Shown: positions 20,168 through 28,964 of the stretch, piece after piece
How the letters are laid out: every line of letters starts with the position of its first letter
Numbering within the stretch: position 1 is the first letter of the stretch
NCBI RefSeq assembly: GCF_004342265.1
Contig: NZ_SMCS01000002.1
Span: 620,001-684,000, forward strand
Direction of reading: 5' to 3'
DNA: 64,000 nt
Source of the DNA: Luteibacter rhizovicinus
Lineage (GTDB): Bacteria > Pseudomonadota > Gammaproteobacteria > Xanthomonadales > Rhodanobacteraceae
The notes under the pieces: model-generated
Databases searched by the model: none
What the model was told of the DNA's origin: nothing
What the model saw: the letters and a program-made list of their open reading frames with translations, nothing else
Program-made: the position numbers and the translations under genes

Positions 20168-20659
20168 TCAGCTATTGAGCGTGCGGGTCTCTTCGGCGCC
20201 GGTACCGCCATTCTGCTGGGCGGCGTAGAGCGCATCGAAGTTGATCGGCTGCAGGAGGAACGGCGGGAAGCCACCTTCCTGAATCATCGACGACACCATC
20301 TGACGGGCGTACGGGAACAGCAGGTTCGGGCAGTAGCTGCCGAGGATGCCGTCGCGATCTTCGTCGGTGAAACCACCGATGCCGAAGATACCGGCCTGGT
20401 GCACTTCGGCCAGATACGCGGTGCGCTCGCCGAGGTTGCAGGTAAGCGTCAGGCTGAGGACCACTTCGAACGTGTCGTTGCCGAGGTCGACGGCCTTATG
20501 GCCCAGATTCAGCTGGACCTGAGGCTGCTGCTCGTTCTCGCCCATTTCCTGGAAGACCTGGGGCGCGTTCGGTGCCTCGAACGACGCGTCCTTTACGTAG
20601 ATCTTCTGCAGCACGAGCTGCGGCTGGCCTGCCTGGCCGTTTGCGTTGATCTCTGCCAT
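20168..20659 (-). CDS. secB: Protein-export chaperone SecB
   Basis: A 163-residue cytosolic tetrameric chaperone that keeps precursors unfolded and passes them to SecA. The family sequence is evident: LQKIYVKDASFEAPNAPQ near the start, EVVLSLTLTCNLGERTAYL in the middle, and LLFPYARQMVSSMIQEGGFP near the C-terminus. It is the first gene of a secB-gpsA unit, with a 295-bp upstream gap shared with rpmB in the opposite direction. Confidence 0.96.
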   Translation of the reverse strand: MAEINANGQAGQPQLVLQKIYVKDASFEAPNAPQVFQEMGENEQQPQVQLNLGHKAVDLGNDTFEVVLSLTLTCNLGERTAYLAEVHQAGIFGIGGFTDEDRDGILGSYCPNLLFPYARQMVSSMIQEGGFPPFLLQPINFDALYAAQQNGGTGAEETRTLNS

Positions 20660-20911
20660 GCGCTTACCCCTTAAGAATGGAAGCTTTTATGAATGAAAGA
20701 CGGATATACGAAAGACGTCGATTGTTTCATAGAACCCTTGCTGCCGCACAGCCCCGGGTTGCGTCCGGACGTCGGATTCTGCGAGAATGCCCGGCTCCCC
20801 TATGCCGACCCGATCCCTCGGGCAAGTCCGCCACGCGATGCGGGCCTTACGGCGAGGACGCTTTACCCCCTCCAGCCATCGCGTGGCGACCTGTTCGCCG
20901 CTGGGCCGATG

Positions 20912-20931
20912 CCACCCTGGCCAAAGGGTGG
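20912..20931 (+). other. Hairpin in the rpmB leader
   Basis: A perfect 7-bp stem (CCACCCT/AGGGTGG) with a six-base loop ends 23 bases before the rpmB start. It could be a structured leader element near the ribosome site. The rest of the 295-bp secB-rpmB gap shows no other gene; short open frames there have no ribosome sites and look like chance. Confidence 0.4.
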
Positions 20932-20954
20932 TCAAACGAATTACGGAGGTCATC

Positions 20955-21191
20955 ATGGCCCGTAGATGCCAAGTAACGAACAAGGGTGTGCAGACCGGTA
21001 ACAACGTCTCGCACGCTAACAACAGGACCCGTCGCCGCTGGTTGCCGAACCTGCACGAGCGCCGCTTCTGGGTTGCCAGCGAAAACCGCTGGATCAAGCT
21101 GCGCGTTTCCAATCACGCGCTGCGCACGATCGACAAGAAGGGCATCGAGGCCGTGATCGCCGACCTCCGCGCCCGTGGCGAGAAAATCTGA
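20955..21191 (+). CDS. rpmB: 50S ribosomal protein L28
   Basis: Structural protein of the large ribosomal subunit, 78 residues, the normal length. The sequence [20 protein letters not shown] with later [18 protein letters not shown] is the L28 pattern. A strong GGAGGT lies seven bases before the ATG, which fixes the start against longer open frames. The gene is followed after 12 bp by rpmG, the usual L28-L33 operon, and ends with a shared terminator. Confidence 0.97.
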   Translation: MARRCQVTNKGVQTGNNVSHANNRTRRRWLPNLHERRFWVASENRWIKLRVSNHALRTIDKKGIEAVIADLRARGEKI

Positions 21192-21203
21192 GGAGCATGA
21201 GAC

Positions 21204-21368
21204 ATGGCTGGTAAGCGTGATAAGCATCGCCTGATTTCTTCCGCGGGTACGGGTCACTTCTACACCACGGATAAGAACAAGAAGAACATGCCGGAAAAGA
21301 TGGAATTCATGAAATATGATCCCGTCGTCCGGAAACACGTGCTGTACAAGGAAGGCAAGATCAAGTAA
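21204..21368 (+). CDS. rpmG: 50S ribosomal protein L33
   Basis: A 54-residue large-subunit ribosomal protein beginning [20 protein letters not shown] and ending YKEGKIK. It has no CxxC pairs, so it is the zinc-free (C-minus) form. AGGAG precedes the ATG by eight bases. It is co-transcribed with rpmB and followed 22 bp later by a strong intrinsic terminator. Confidence 0.96.
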   Translation: MAGKRDKHRLISSAGTGHFYTTDKNKKNMPEKMEFMKYDPVVRKHVLYKEGKIK

Positions 21369-21390
21369 TCGCCCGGCGATTCGATCTTCG

Positions 21391-21418
21391 AAAAACCCGC
21401 CCTCGTGGCGGGTTTTTT
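21391..21418 (+). terminator. Intrinsic terminator of rpmB-rpmG
   Basis: Six-bp GC stem CCCGCC/GGCGGG with a five-base loop, extended by A5/T5 pairing and followed by TTTTTT. It lies just after the rpmG stop. Confidence 0.9.
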
Positions 21419-21465
21419 GTGCCGATGCGGGACCATCGGGGTCTGCGCATCAGGGACAGCCTTAC

Positions 21466-22008
21466 ATGTCACCCGGCCTTTTCCAGTCACTCATAGGCGA
21501 CGAAATCTGGGCCACGCTGCCCGCGCCGGTTCGCGATTTCCATGGCGACGACCGCGACCTGAGTGCGCGCGGCGACAGCATCGTCGATGGCTCGACGAAG
21601 CGCCTGGCGGCACTGGTAAGACGCGTTTCAGGCCTGCCCGCGCCAGGCTCGTCCGCTGCCCTCGATTTCCAGCTGCATCGCGAACATCTTCTAGAGCACT
21701 GGACCCGCCGCTTCGCCACCCGCACCATGCGCTCGATCATCGACCGCTCGTCGCGTCACGACGGTTGCCTGCGCGAACGCCTGGGGCCCGCCACGCTGCA
21801 TTTCGAACTGGTCGTCGAAAATCGGGCGATCGTCTGGCGACTGCGCTCAATGCAGGTACTTGGCATCGGACTTCCGCCCTCGTGGTTGCGCGGCATCAAC
21901 GCCCGCAGCTCGGCGGAAGGCGAACGCTACCGCTTCGAAACCCACGCAACCCTGCCACTGATCGGCCTGCTCGTCGCCTACCGCGGATGGCTGGAACGCC
22001 ATGACTGA
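21466..22008 (+). CDS. DUF4166 domain-containing protein
   Basis: A 180-residue protein of the DUF4166 family, whose function is unknown. The segments FQSLIGDEIWATLPAPVRDF, RTMRSIIDRSSRHDGCLRER and HFELVVENRAIVWRL fit that family. The ATG at 21466 is the likeliest start; the frame is open upstream into the rpmG terminator region, which should not be coding. Its last eight bases overlap the DCC protein gene, so the two are probably translated together. No signal peptide or membrane segment is evident. Confidence 0.75.
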   Translation: MSPGLFQSLIGDEIWATLPAPVRDFHGDDRDLSARGDSIVDGSTKRLAALVRRVSGLPAPGSSAALDFQLHREHLLEHWTRRFATRTMRSIIDRSSRHDGCLRERLGPATLHFELVVENRAIVWRLRSMQVLGIGLPPSWLRGINARSSAEGERYRFETHATLPLIGLLVAYRGWLERHD

Positions 22009-22408
22009 CCAGCACATTATCGTCTTCGACGGCGTATGCCTGCTCTGTAGCCGATGGGTACGCTTCATTCTGAAGCACGACCATCATGCGCACTTCCGCC
22101 TGGCAGCCATGCAGACGGCGACCGGCAAACGACTGCTCGAAGAACACGGGTTGGATCCGGCCGATCCCGCATCGTTCCTGCTACTGGAAAGCGGTCGTGG
22201 CTATACCGACACGGACGCGTTGGCGCGCATTCTCGTGCAACTCGGCGCGCGTCGCTGGAAAGTGGCCGGATGGCTGATCGCCGTAACACCACGATTCGCA
22301 CGTGACCTCGCGTATCGATTCGTCGCGCGTCACCGCTACCGAATCTTCGGCAAGAGCGACACGTGCCTGCTTCCGGCCGCCGACGACGCTTACCGTTTCC
22401 TGGACTGA
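22001..22408 (+). CDS. DCC-family thiol-disulfide oxidoreductase-like protein (DUF393)
   Basis: A 135-residue protein of the DCC family (DUF393), predicted to have a thioredoxin-like fold. The defining motif near the N-terminus is FDGVCLLCSRWVRF, with the Cys-x-x-Cys pair in place of the strict DxxCxxC spacing's core; the C-terminal YRIFGKSDTCLLP also matches. The family is presumed redox-active, but no substrate is known. It overlaps the DUF4166 gene by eight bases, and the pairing of these two families suggests a shared role. Confidence 0.82.
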   Translation: MTDQHIIVFDGVCLLCSRWVRFILKHDHHAHFRLAAMQTATGKRLLEEHGLDPADPASFLLLESGRGYTDTDALARILVQLGARRWKVAGWLIAVTPRFARDLAYRFVARHRYRIFGKSDTCLLPAADDAYRFLD

Positions 22409-22465
22409 TATCAACGCGTGCGCTTTTTTTGTTTTTTGTAGGAGCGCGCTCCGGCATGTCCAGGG

Positions 22466-22496
22466 TAAAAAAAAGCCCGCCACGAAGGCGGGCTTT
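22466..22496 (-). terminator. Intrinsic terminator of the desaturase gene
   Basis: On the minus strand AAAGCCCGCC/GGCGGGCTTT forms a 10-bp stem with a five-base loop followed by a run of eight T. It lies 22 bp after the desaturase stop. A TGTAGGAGCGCGC half-REP sits next to it at 22437-22450. Confidence 0.9.
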
Positions 22497-22518
22497 CGAT
22501 CTTCCGGAGGAAGGCGCT

Positions 22519-23712
22519 TTACGCGCCGACCGCCGAGTACCCCTTCAGGCGCTGCGCGAACTGCTGAAGCGAACGGATGCCGCTCTGCTCCGCTTCGACG
22601 ATCCACTGCTGGAGCGCCTTCAGTGCGTTGTCCGCACCGCGCTGCTCCATCAACGCCACCAGACGGGCGCGGAATTCGCAGACGGTGGTCAGCGTCGGAC
22701 GCTTGGCCATGACGGCCTGCAGGCGCTCGCGACCTTCGTGATCCAGCCAGCGGCCACCATCGGCCAGTGCGCGACGCATGCGACGCGGGACTGCCTTCAT
22801 GTTCTCGCCAGCGTGGCCGACTTCCTCGCGCATCGTCGGAAGAATGACGTCGCGGTAGTAGTCGGTCGTAGCCTGGAAGCGAAGCGCAAGCACGCCCTTC
22901 AGCGTCTCGGCATCCGGCAGGTGCACGTTCGGACGGATGTTCAGCGTCGGCGCGACACGCAGTACCTTCGCCAGACCAACCGCACGCAGCGTGCAGATCG
23001 CAGCCCAGCCAATGTCGAATTCCCACTTGCGCAGGGCGAACTTCGCCGAACTCGGGAACGCGTGGTGATTGTTGTGCAGTTCTTCGCCGCCGATCCAGAA
23101 ACCCCACGGCGAAATGTTCGTCGCGGTGTCGGAGCTTTCGAAGTTGCGGTAACCCCACCAGTGACCGATGCCGTTGACGAAGCCGGCGGCCCAGAACGGG
23201 ATCCAGATCATCTGGATGGCCCAGATCGCCAGACCCGCCGCACCGAAGAGCGCGAGGTCGATGAATGCCATCAGCGTCGGACCCCAGTACGGATGACCGC
23301 CGAGCAGCTTGCGCTCGATCCAGTCGCCCGGGGTGCCGCGGCCGTACTTCTCCATGTCGGCCTTGTTGTAGCTGGCTTCGCGGTACAGCGAGACGCCGTC
23401 CCAGAACACCTTCTTGATGCCGTAGACCTGCGGGCTATGCGGATCTTCCTCGGTCTCGACCTTGGCGTGGTGCTTGCGGTGAATCGCAACCCATTCGCGC
23501 ACGACCATGCCCGTCGTCAGCCAGCCCCAGAAACGGAAGAAACCGTTGAGGGTCCAGTGGAAGTCGACGCCGCGATGGGTCTGGCTGCGGTGGTAGTAGA
23601 GCGTCACGGTAAAGATCGTGAGCTGCGTCACCACGAGCAGGTAGACCAGCATGCTTACCCAGCTTGCGCGGGTGAGCCCATTGGCCAGAAAGTCGAGCAG
23701 GGAATCGAGCAT
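22519..23712 (-). CDS. Fatty acid desaturase (delta-9 type)
   Basis: A 397-residue integral membrane di-iron desaturase that introduces a cis double bond in acyl chains and adjusts membrane fluidity. The three histidine boxes are intact: HRSQTH, HRKHH and HNNHH, and hydrophobic segments flank them. The start is taken at ATG 23712 (MLDSLLDFLANGL), the usual N-terminus; the frame is open to 23958 but that stretch overlaps the leader of the divergent ABC cluster. Its tail (about 300-397) is longer than the core desaturase fold and is helix-rich. It ends at its own terminator. Confidence 0.9.
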   Translation of the reverse strand: MLDSLLDFLANGLTRASWVSMLVYLLVVTQLTIFTVTLYYHRSQTHRGVDFHWTLNGFFRFWGWLTTGMVVREWVAIHRKHHAKVETEEDPHSPQVYGIKKVFWDGVSLYREASYNKADMEKYGRGTPGDWIERKLLGGHPYWGPTLMAFIDLALFGAAGLAIWAIQMIWIPFWAAGFVNGIGHWWGYRNFESSDTATNISPWGFWIGGEELHNNHHAFPSSAKFALRKWEFDIGWAAICTLRAVGLAKVLRVAPTLNIRPNVHLPDAETLKGVLALRFQATTDYYRDVILPTMREEVGHAGENMKAVPRRMRRALADGGRWLDHEGRERLQAVMAKRPTLTTVCEFRARLVALMEQRGADNALKALQQWIVEAEQSGIRSLQQFAQRLKGYSAVGA

Positions 23713-23948
23713 GTAGGCGATAACCACGCGAGTAAGAAAAGGAATCGTGCTCACGCAGTCTACACGGGCCGCTTCCATACCCACCAGCACGGTCTGCGGC
23801 CAAATGTGAAGAGGTCGGTTGTATGAAAACGGGGCGGCCGCGACAATCGCCGGATGACCCGAAACCCGCACGTTCATATTGCCGTCGCCGGCTATCCCGA
23901 TAAGGGACCGATGCACGCACGTTGCCCGCTGTTCGGCGACGAACGCGC

Positions 23949-24683
23949 ATGACGGCAACCAGCTTGCTGAACATCTCGGGGGTTTCGAGGCAACGGGCGG
24001 GTCGGGCCGCCGTTTCCGACCTCTCCCTGATTCTGAATCGCGGCCAAGTACTCGGTCTTCTCGGAGTCAATGGCGCGGGCAAATCGACGACCCTGGCGAT
24101 GCTTGCCGGGGCCCTCAGGCCGGATCGGGGTTCCATCCTGCTCGACGGCCAGGACTTCGTGGCCTCTCCGGAACTGGCTCGCCAGACGATCGGCTGGCTG
24201 CCGGAAGCCGCGCCGCTATGGCCAGAACTGTCGGTGGACGAACATCTGATGGGCTTCGCCACGCTGCGCGGCATGACCCGGCGCGATGCACGGCGCGCCA
24301 CGGATGCCATCGTCGAACGGCTTCAGCTCGGCGAATTGCGCCGACGCCTGGCAGGCGTACTGTCCCAAGGGCAGCGCCAGCGGCTCGGACTGGCCTGCGC
24401 ACTGGTTCACGACCCGGCGCTGCTTATCCTCGACGAACCGGCCAACGCGCTCGATCCCGTACAGGTCGGCGAGTTGCGCAAGCTGGTGCGCGAACGCGCG
24501 GCCGCAGGCTGCGGCGTGATCCTGTCGACCCACGTACTGGGCGAAGTGACGGCGGTCTGCGATCGCGTCGCCATCCTCCACGAAGGCCGTCTGCGCCACG
24601 ACGCCGCGCTGCGCGACGACGCGGACGGCCACATACTGGAATCTACCTTCTTCGCTATCGCGACGGGAGCCTCCGCCGCATGA
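23949..24683 (+). CDS. ABC transporter ATP-binding protein (Gld/ABC-2 type)
   Basis: A 244-residue ATPase; first gene of a four-gene cluster. Walker A (GVNGAGKST), signature (LSQGQRQRLGLACAL), Walker B (LLILDEPANALD) and H-loop (STHVLGE) are intact. The start is ATG 23949 (MTATSLLNISGV). Its stop overlaps the permease start as ATGA at 24680-24683. With the permease and the GldG-like protein it matches the GldA/GldF/GldG-type exporter layout found in many bacteria that do not glide. The substrate is unknown. Confidence 0.88.
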   Translation: MTATSLLNISGVSRQRAGRAAVSDLSLILNRGQVLGLLGVNGAGKSTTLAMLAGALRPDRGSILLDGQDFVASPELARQTIGWLPEAAPLWPELSVDEHLMGFATLRGMTRRDARRATDAIVERLQLGELRRRLAGVLSQGQRQRLGLACALVHDPALLILDEPANALDPVQVGELRKLVRERAAAGCGVILSTHVLGEVTAVCDRVAILHEGRLRHDAALRDDADGHILESTFFAIATGASAA

Positions 24684-25435
24684 GCATCCGTGCCGTTACC
24701 CGCCTCGAACTCCGGCGACTTCTCGTACGTCCGATGGCATGGGCGCTCGCCGCGCTCGCCATCGCCTGGCTAGCCTGGACCTACGTGCTGTCGCTGGGCA
24801 ATTTTCTCAACGTGCAGGTAAAGCTCGCCGCACTGGCCGATGCACCGGGCTTCACCGATCTGGTGTCGGTGCCGCTGCTGGCCGAGCTCATCAAGCTGGC
24901 GTTCCTCGTCGTACCGTTGCTGACGATGTCGCTGCTGGCCGGCGAACGCCGTGCCGGCACCTTGCCGTTGCTGGCCTCGACGGGCATTGCGCCGTGGAAG
25001 CTGATCGTCGGCAAATATCTCGCCGTACTCGCATGGCTTGCCGTGTGGCTGATCGCGACGCTCGCCATGCCGCTGGTACTCGCCGGATCCACCTCGCCCG
25101 ACTGGGGCAAGCTGGCCGCCGCGACGCTGGGTACCGCCCTGACCCTGGCCACGCTTGCCGCGATCGGCATCGCCTGTTCGGCGGCCACCGGCTATCCCGC
25201 GATCGCCGCGGCGCTGGCGCTGATCGTCACCTTGCTGCTGTGGACCGTCGATCGCGGTGCGCAGGCCGCCGGCGTGAGTGGCGGATTCCTGGAATGGCTG
25301 ACGATGAGCACGCACCTGCAGAACCTGCTGCGCGGCCTGGTGACCAGCCCCGACCTGATCTGGTTCGCGCTCGCGATCGCCCTTCCGCTGATCCTCGCCG
25401 CGCGACGCCTGTCGGCCGACCGGGAGCGTCACTGA
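24680..25435 (+). CDS. ABC-2 type permease (GldF-like)
   Basis: A 251-residue inner-membrane protein with six hydrophobic segments, beginning MSIRAVTRLELRRLLVRPMA. The phrase MSLLAGERRAGTLPLLASTG is the typical ABC-2 permease cytosolic motif (E-R-G-T-L). It overlaps the ATPase gene by four bases and the GldG-like gene by one (TGATG at 25433-25437). The family exports or organises envelope components; the cargo here is not known. Confidence 0.87.
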   Translation: MSIRAVTRLELRRLLVRPMAWALAALAIAWLAWTYVLSLGNFLNVQVKLAALADAPGFTDLVSVPLLAELIKLAFLVVPLLTMSLLAGERRAGTLPLLASTGIAPWKLIVGKYLAVLAWLAVWLIATLAMPLVLAGSTSPDWGKLAAATLGTALTLATLAAIGIACSAATGYPAIAAALALIVTLLLWTVDRGAQAAGVSGGFLEWLTMSTHLQNLLRGLVTSPDLIWFALAIALPLILAARRLSADRERH

Positions 25436-26781
25436 TGCGTCGTTTCGATCGCTGGTTCGTGCTTCTCGCCCTGATTGCCGCCACCGGCTGCATCGGTTAT
25501 CTCAGCACCCGGCACGTATGGGTGGCGGACTGGACGCGCGGCGCACGCGCGAGCCTTGCGCCGGAAAGCGTCGCGGTGCTGAAAAAACTCGACGGCCCGG
25601 TCGATGTCGTGGGGTATCTCTCGTCGGCGGGCGATCTGCGGGAACAACTCGCCGCCATCGTCGAGCGCTATACGCGCGAGAAAGGCGACCTGACCCTCCG
25701 GTTCGTCGATCCGGACATCGATCCGGCCGCCTCGCGGCAGCTCGGCATCACCGGCGACGGCGCCTTGCTGCTACGTCACGCCGGACGCGAAGAACGCGTG
25801 GAAAGCCCGGTCAACGAACGCAGCTTCAGCAACGCGCTGGAACGTCTCGCGCGGGGCGGGGAACGCGTCGTGGCATTCGTTTCCGGCGATGGCGAACGCC
25901 AGGCCGACGGCAAGGCGAACGCCGACCTCGGCATGTTCATGCTGCAACTGGAACGTCGCGGCGTGCGTGCGGTGCCGCTCAATTTCACCCAGGTCATGGG
26001 CGTACCCGAGCACACGGACCTCGTGGTGCTCGCCAGCCCAAGCGCGCCCCTGCCCGATGGGGCCGTGCGCGCACTGGTCGACTATGTTCGCGGTGGCGGC
26101 AATATCCTCTGGCTGACGGAGCCCGGCGAAGACAACCTGGGCACGGGACCGCTTGCCGACGTGCTTGGGGTCCGCGTTCTGCCGGGCGTTCTGGTGGATG
26201 GTCAGGGTTCCGCGCTGGGCCTTCAGGACCCGCGCCTGATTACGTTGGGCGATTACCCGTTCCATGCTGTCACTCATGGCTTCCGCCTGACCACGCTCTT
26301 CCCGCAGGTGGCGGCGCTGGCCCAGGTATCCGACCACGACTGGGCCGTCGTGCCCTTCCTCCGGTCGGGCGATCGCAGCTGGACGGCCTTCCACGGCATC
26401 GACAACGACAAACCCTCGACGATCCGTTTCGATCCCGCCGCCGGCGAACTCAAGGGACCGCTGGATTTCGGCTTCGCGCTGAACCGGCTATCGCCGCGCC
26501 CCGACCGTAGCGAACAACGCGCGATGATTGTCGGCGACGGCGACTTTCTTTCGAACACGTTCGTCGGCAACGGCGGAAACCGCGCACTGGGCGAGCGCAT
26601 GTTCGACTGGCTACTCGGCGACGACGTACTCGTCGACCTGCCGTCGCGTGGTGCACCGGACCGCGTGATCCGTCTGTCGCAGGACGCGCTGAATATGCTC
26701 ACGCTGGGCTTCCTGATCGCGCTGCCCATGCTGCTGCTTGGCGCCGGGGCGTTCATCGCCTGGCGACGCCGGAGGCGCTGA
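25435..26781 (+). CDS. GldG-family ABC transporter auxiliary protein
   Basis: A 448-residue protein with one N-terminal membrane segment (about 8-24) and one C-terminal segment (about 420-441), leaving a large periplasmic part. That part carries the GldG/DUF4350-like fold: DLREQLAAIVERYTREKGDL, AFVSGDGERQADG and LVDYVRGGGNILWLTEP match the ABC-type uncharacterised transport system family. It starts at ATG 25435, overlapping the permease stop. It probably gates or assembles the exporter on the periplasmic side. Confidence 0.82.
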   Translation: MRRFDRWFVLLALIAATGCIGYLSTRHVWVADWTRGARASLAPESVAVLKKLDGPVDVVGYLSSAGDLREQLAAIVERYTREKGDLTLRFVDPDIDPAASRQLGITGDGALLLRHAGREERVESPVNERSFSNALERLARGGERVVAFVSGDGERQADGKANADLGMFMLQLERRGVRAVPLNFTQVMGVPEHTDLVVLASPSAPLPDGAVRALVDYVRGGGNILWLTEPGEDNLGTGPLADVLGVRVLPGVLVDGQGSALGLQDPRLITLGDYPFHAVTHGFRLTTLFPQVAALAQVSDHDWAVVPFLRSGDRSWTAFHGIDNDKPSTIRFDPAAGELKGPLDFGFALNRLSPRPDRSEQRAMIVGDGDFLSNTFVGNGGNRALGERMFDWLLGDDVLVDLPSRGAPDRVIRLSQDALNMLTLGFLIALPMLLLGAGAFIAWRRRRR

Positions 26782-27270
26782 GTGAATCGCGAACTGCGCC
26801 TCCGTCTGATCGGTGCGCTGGGCCTGTTCGGCCTGCTGGCCGCCGTGGCCTGGCAATGGCGCGCCGACGAAAGGGATATTCGCGAACACACGCTGCTTTC
26901 CATCGATCCGGCGACCGTCGACCGCGTGGACGTGGCGATCAAGGGACTTCCGCCACAACACTTCGAGCGTCACGATGGCCGCTGGAGCAGCGATGCGGCG
27001 CTTCACGACGACGTCGGTCGCATCGAAGAACTGGCCTCCCTCGCCGCCGCGCCTGTCACGACATGGAAGGCCGCGAGCGATTTCGTCCCCGCAAAGATCG
27101 GCCTTTCCCCACCCATCGCCGTCCTGACGCTCAACGACCAGCGCATCGAGTTCGGCGAAATGACCGCACTGGGCAAGCAGCGCTACGCGAAGGTGGGCGA
27201 CCGCATCGCGTTCGTCCCCGCCCAGGCCCTGCCAAGGGCGCCCCGCAGCGCGTCGCTGCCGGCGCAATAG
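26782..27270 (+). CDS. DUF4340-like membrane-anchored protein of the Gld-type cluster
   Basis: A 162-residue protein starting at GTG directly after the upstream stop (TGA-GTG at 26779-26784). An N-terminal membrane segment (about 8-25) is followed by a periplasmic region with [20 protein letters not shown] and GRWSS, which resembles DUF4340 proteins that often accompany GldG-type genes. It is shorter than most DUF4340 proteins, so it may be a reduced form. It is probably the last gene of the operon. Confidence 0.65.
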   Translation: MNRELRLRLIGALGLFGLLAAVAWQWRADERDIREHTLLSIDPATVDRVDVAIKGLPPQHFERHDGRWSSDAALHDDVGRIEELASLAAAPVTTWKAASDFVPAKIGLSPPIAVLTLNDQRIEFGEMTALGKQRYAKVGDRIAFVPAQALPRAPRSASLPAQ

Positions 27271-27328
27271 CCCGCTCCTACACAAAAACGATATTGCGCC
27301 ACGGGGTTACAGGCTCCATCTTGCGCAT

Positions 27329-28141
27329 ATGCCCGAGCTCCCCGAAGTCGAAACTACGCGTCGCGGTATCGCGCCGCACATCGAAGGCCGTCGCGTCAGC
27401 GGCGTCGTGCTGCGCCGGCCCGATCTGCGCTGGCCGATTCCCGAAGAAATCGTCACCCTGCTTCCCGGGCAGATCGTCGAAGCCGTGGAACGACGGGCGA
27501 AATACCTCCTGCTGCGCACCGCCATCGGTAGCGCCATGGTGCATCTGGGCATGTCCGGCGTGCTGCGCGTGCTGCCTTCGGATGTACCCCCCGGCAAACA
27601 CGATCATGTCGACATTGCATTCGACTCGGGCCAGCTCCTGCGCTTTACCGACCCGCGCCGTTTCGGCTCGCTGCTCTGGCAGCCCACCGGCGAAACCCAC
27701 GAACTGCTTGCCGCACTCGGCCCCGAACCGCTCACGGAAGCTTTCGACGGCGATGTGCTCTGGCATCTGTCTCGCGGACGCGTCGCCGCTGTGAAGACAT
27801 TCCTGATGGATAACGCCGTCGTGGTGGGCGTGGGAAACATCTACGCGAGCGAGGCGCTGTTCGCCGCGGGCATCGACCCGCGACGCGCAGCGGGCAAAGT
27901 GTCCAGAGAGCGCTACGCCCGCCTTGCCATCGAAGTCAAACGTATTCTCGCTCATGCGATCACGCGCGGCGGTACGACATTACGCGACTTCCTGAGTCCC
28001 GACGGGGCGCCGGGCTACTTCTATCAGGAACTGTTCGTCTATGGGCGTGCAGGCGAACCGTGCAAGGTCTGCGGCAGCACGATCCGCTCCGTCGTGCTCG
28101 GGCAACGGGCGTCCTTTTTCTGTCCCGCGTGTCAGCGATGA
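27329..28141 (+). CDS. mutM: Formamidopyrimidine-DNA glycosylase
   Basis: Bifunctional base-excision repair enzyme that removes 8-oxoguanine and formamidopyrimidines and nicks the abasic site. The 270-residue product starts [14 protein letters not shown], with catalytic Pro2 and Glu3, and ends in the zinc finger (CKVCG...CPAC). The segments MHLGMSG-like [22 protein letters not shown] and [14 protein letters not shown] are typical. Only the 3' end of this gene was also copied downstream (see 28781-28854). Confidence 0.96.
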   Translation: MPELPEVETTRRGIAPHIEGRRVSGVVLRRPDLRWPIPEEIVTLLPGQIVEAVERRAKYLLLRTAIGSAMVHLGMSGVLRVLPSDVPPGKHDHVDIAFDSGQLLRFTDPRRFGSLLWQPTGETHELLAALGPEPLTEAFDGDVLWHLSRGRVAAVKTFLMDNAVVVGVGNIYASEALFAAGIDPRRAAGKVSRERYARLAIEVKRILAHAITRGGTTLRDFLSPDGAPGYFYQELFVYGRAGEPCKVCGSTIRSVVLGQRASFFCPACQR

Positions 28142-28220
28142 CCGACACACATACCCGGCAACACCCTGGTCAATGACACGTCTTTCGCCGGGAGAGTCGT
28201 AAGTCACCACCTCATAACCT

Positions 28221-28760
28221 ATGGCGATCCATCGAAAGGATCGTCATGCGAGAAAGAAAGGAATCGCTCTGCTGCTTGCCCTGGCAAGCCTCCACGCCAG
28301 CGCCGGAGATCGCCCCTATGTCCATGATCTCGATCGCCGCTTCGATCAGTACACCTGGGTAACTACCCACAATTCGTTCAACACCCGGCTCTCTCCCGTA
28401 CCGAACCAGAGCAGGGACATCTCCCAACAGCTCATCGATGGCGTGCGCGGCCTGTCGCTGGACCTGCACGAATTCGGCTTGCCGGCCGGCACGACATTCA
28501 CTTTATTCGACTCACCTAACGGGAAACGATCCGACGATTACACGACGATTCGCGTCCTCGGGGATATCACGAACCGATCGGTCGTTATCCCTTCGTTTCA
28601 TACCTCGTACAACGACGGTAACGTGTCGGTCGATGCACGATACCGAAATGGCCTGGATGGAAAAATCTCCCGCGTGGAGCTCACGCCGGCAACCTCTCAG
28701 CCCACTCCTCCAATCATCAGGCTACCGCCTCCCGGTTCGCGGGTGGAGCCGGGCAAATGA
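28221..28760 (+). CDS. PI-PLC-like truncated mosaic protein 1 (start region shifted)
   Basis: A 179-residue exported-looking protein. Residues about 33-84 match the N-terminal part of the PI-PLC-like gene at 29485: DLDRRFDQYTWVTTHNSFN, then DGVRGLSLDLHE. The remaining barrel, with the second catalytic histidine, is absent. Residues about 86-153 (FTLFDSP, IPSF, YRNGLDGKISRVEL) match the C-terminal domain of the next gene. The ancestral ATG and AAGGA (28246 and 28236-28240) align with gene 2, but two extra bases in the AGAAAG run put that ATG out of frame. The in-frame ATG 28221 lacks a ribosome site. Expression is doubtful, and it may be a pseudogene. Composition is less GC-rich than nearby housekeeping genes. 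Confidence 0.55.
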   Translation: MAIHRKDRHARKKGIALLLALASLHASAGDRPYVHDLDRRFDQYTWVTTHNSFNTRLSPVPNQSRDISQQLIDGVRGLSLDLHEFGLPAGTTFTLFDSPNGKRSDDYTTIRVLGDITNRSVVIPSFHTSYNDGNVSVDARYRNGLDGKISRVELTPATSQPTPPIIRLPPPGSRVEPGK

Positions 28761-28780
28761 AACAACGCACCGGCATGCAC

Positions 28781-28854
28781 CTATCGGGAGCTGTTCGTTC
28801 ATGAGAATGCCGTACTCGGCGTAGCGCGTCATTTTTCTGCGCGCCATGTCAGCG
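28781..28854 (+). pseudogene. Remnant of the mutM 3' end
   Basis: This 74-base stretch aligns with the end of mutM (28021-28136): CTATCGGGAGCTGTTCGT against CTATCAGGAACTGTTCGT, then, after an internal gap of about 40 bases, CTCGG...GCGTC-TTTTTCTG...TGTCAGCG. The following bases (CCCGGCAACACCCT, then CATAACCT and CGAAAGGAT) also repeat the region upstream of gene 1. It is therefore the left part of an old tandem duplication covering the mutM tail and the PLC-like gene. Confidence 0.75.
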
Positions 28855-28964
28855 CTCACCCACAAAACAACCCGGCAACACCCTAGTCTCTGAGCAGGCA
28901 AGCGCTTAGACGAAATTCCTGCGCGCCGACATAACCTAAAGGCCCGACCGAAAGGATGCCTGTC

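Noticed and set aside
20677-20976. Open frame of 99 codons between secB and rpmB
   Set aside because: No ribosome site, overlaps the rpmB start in another frame, and its translation is Arg-rich text without a recognisable family.
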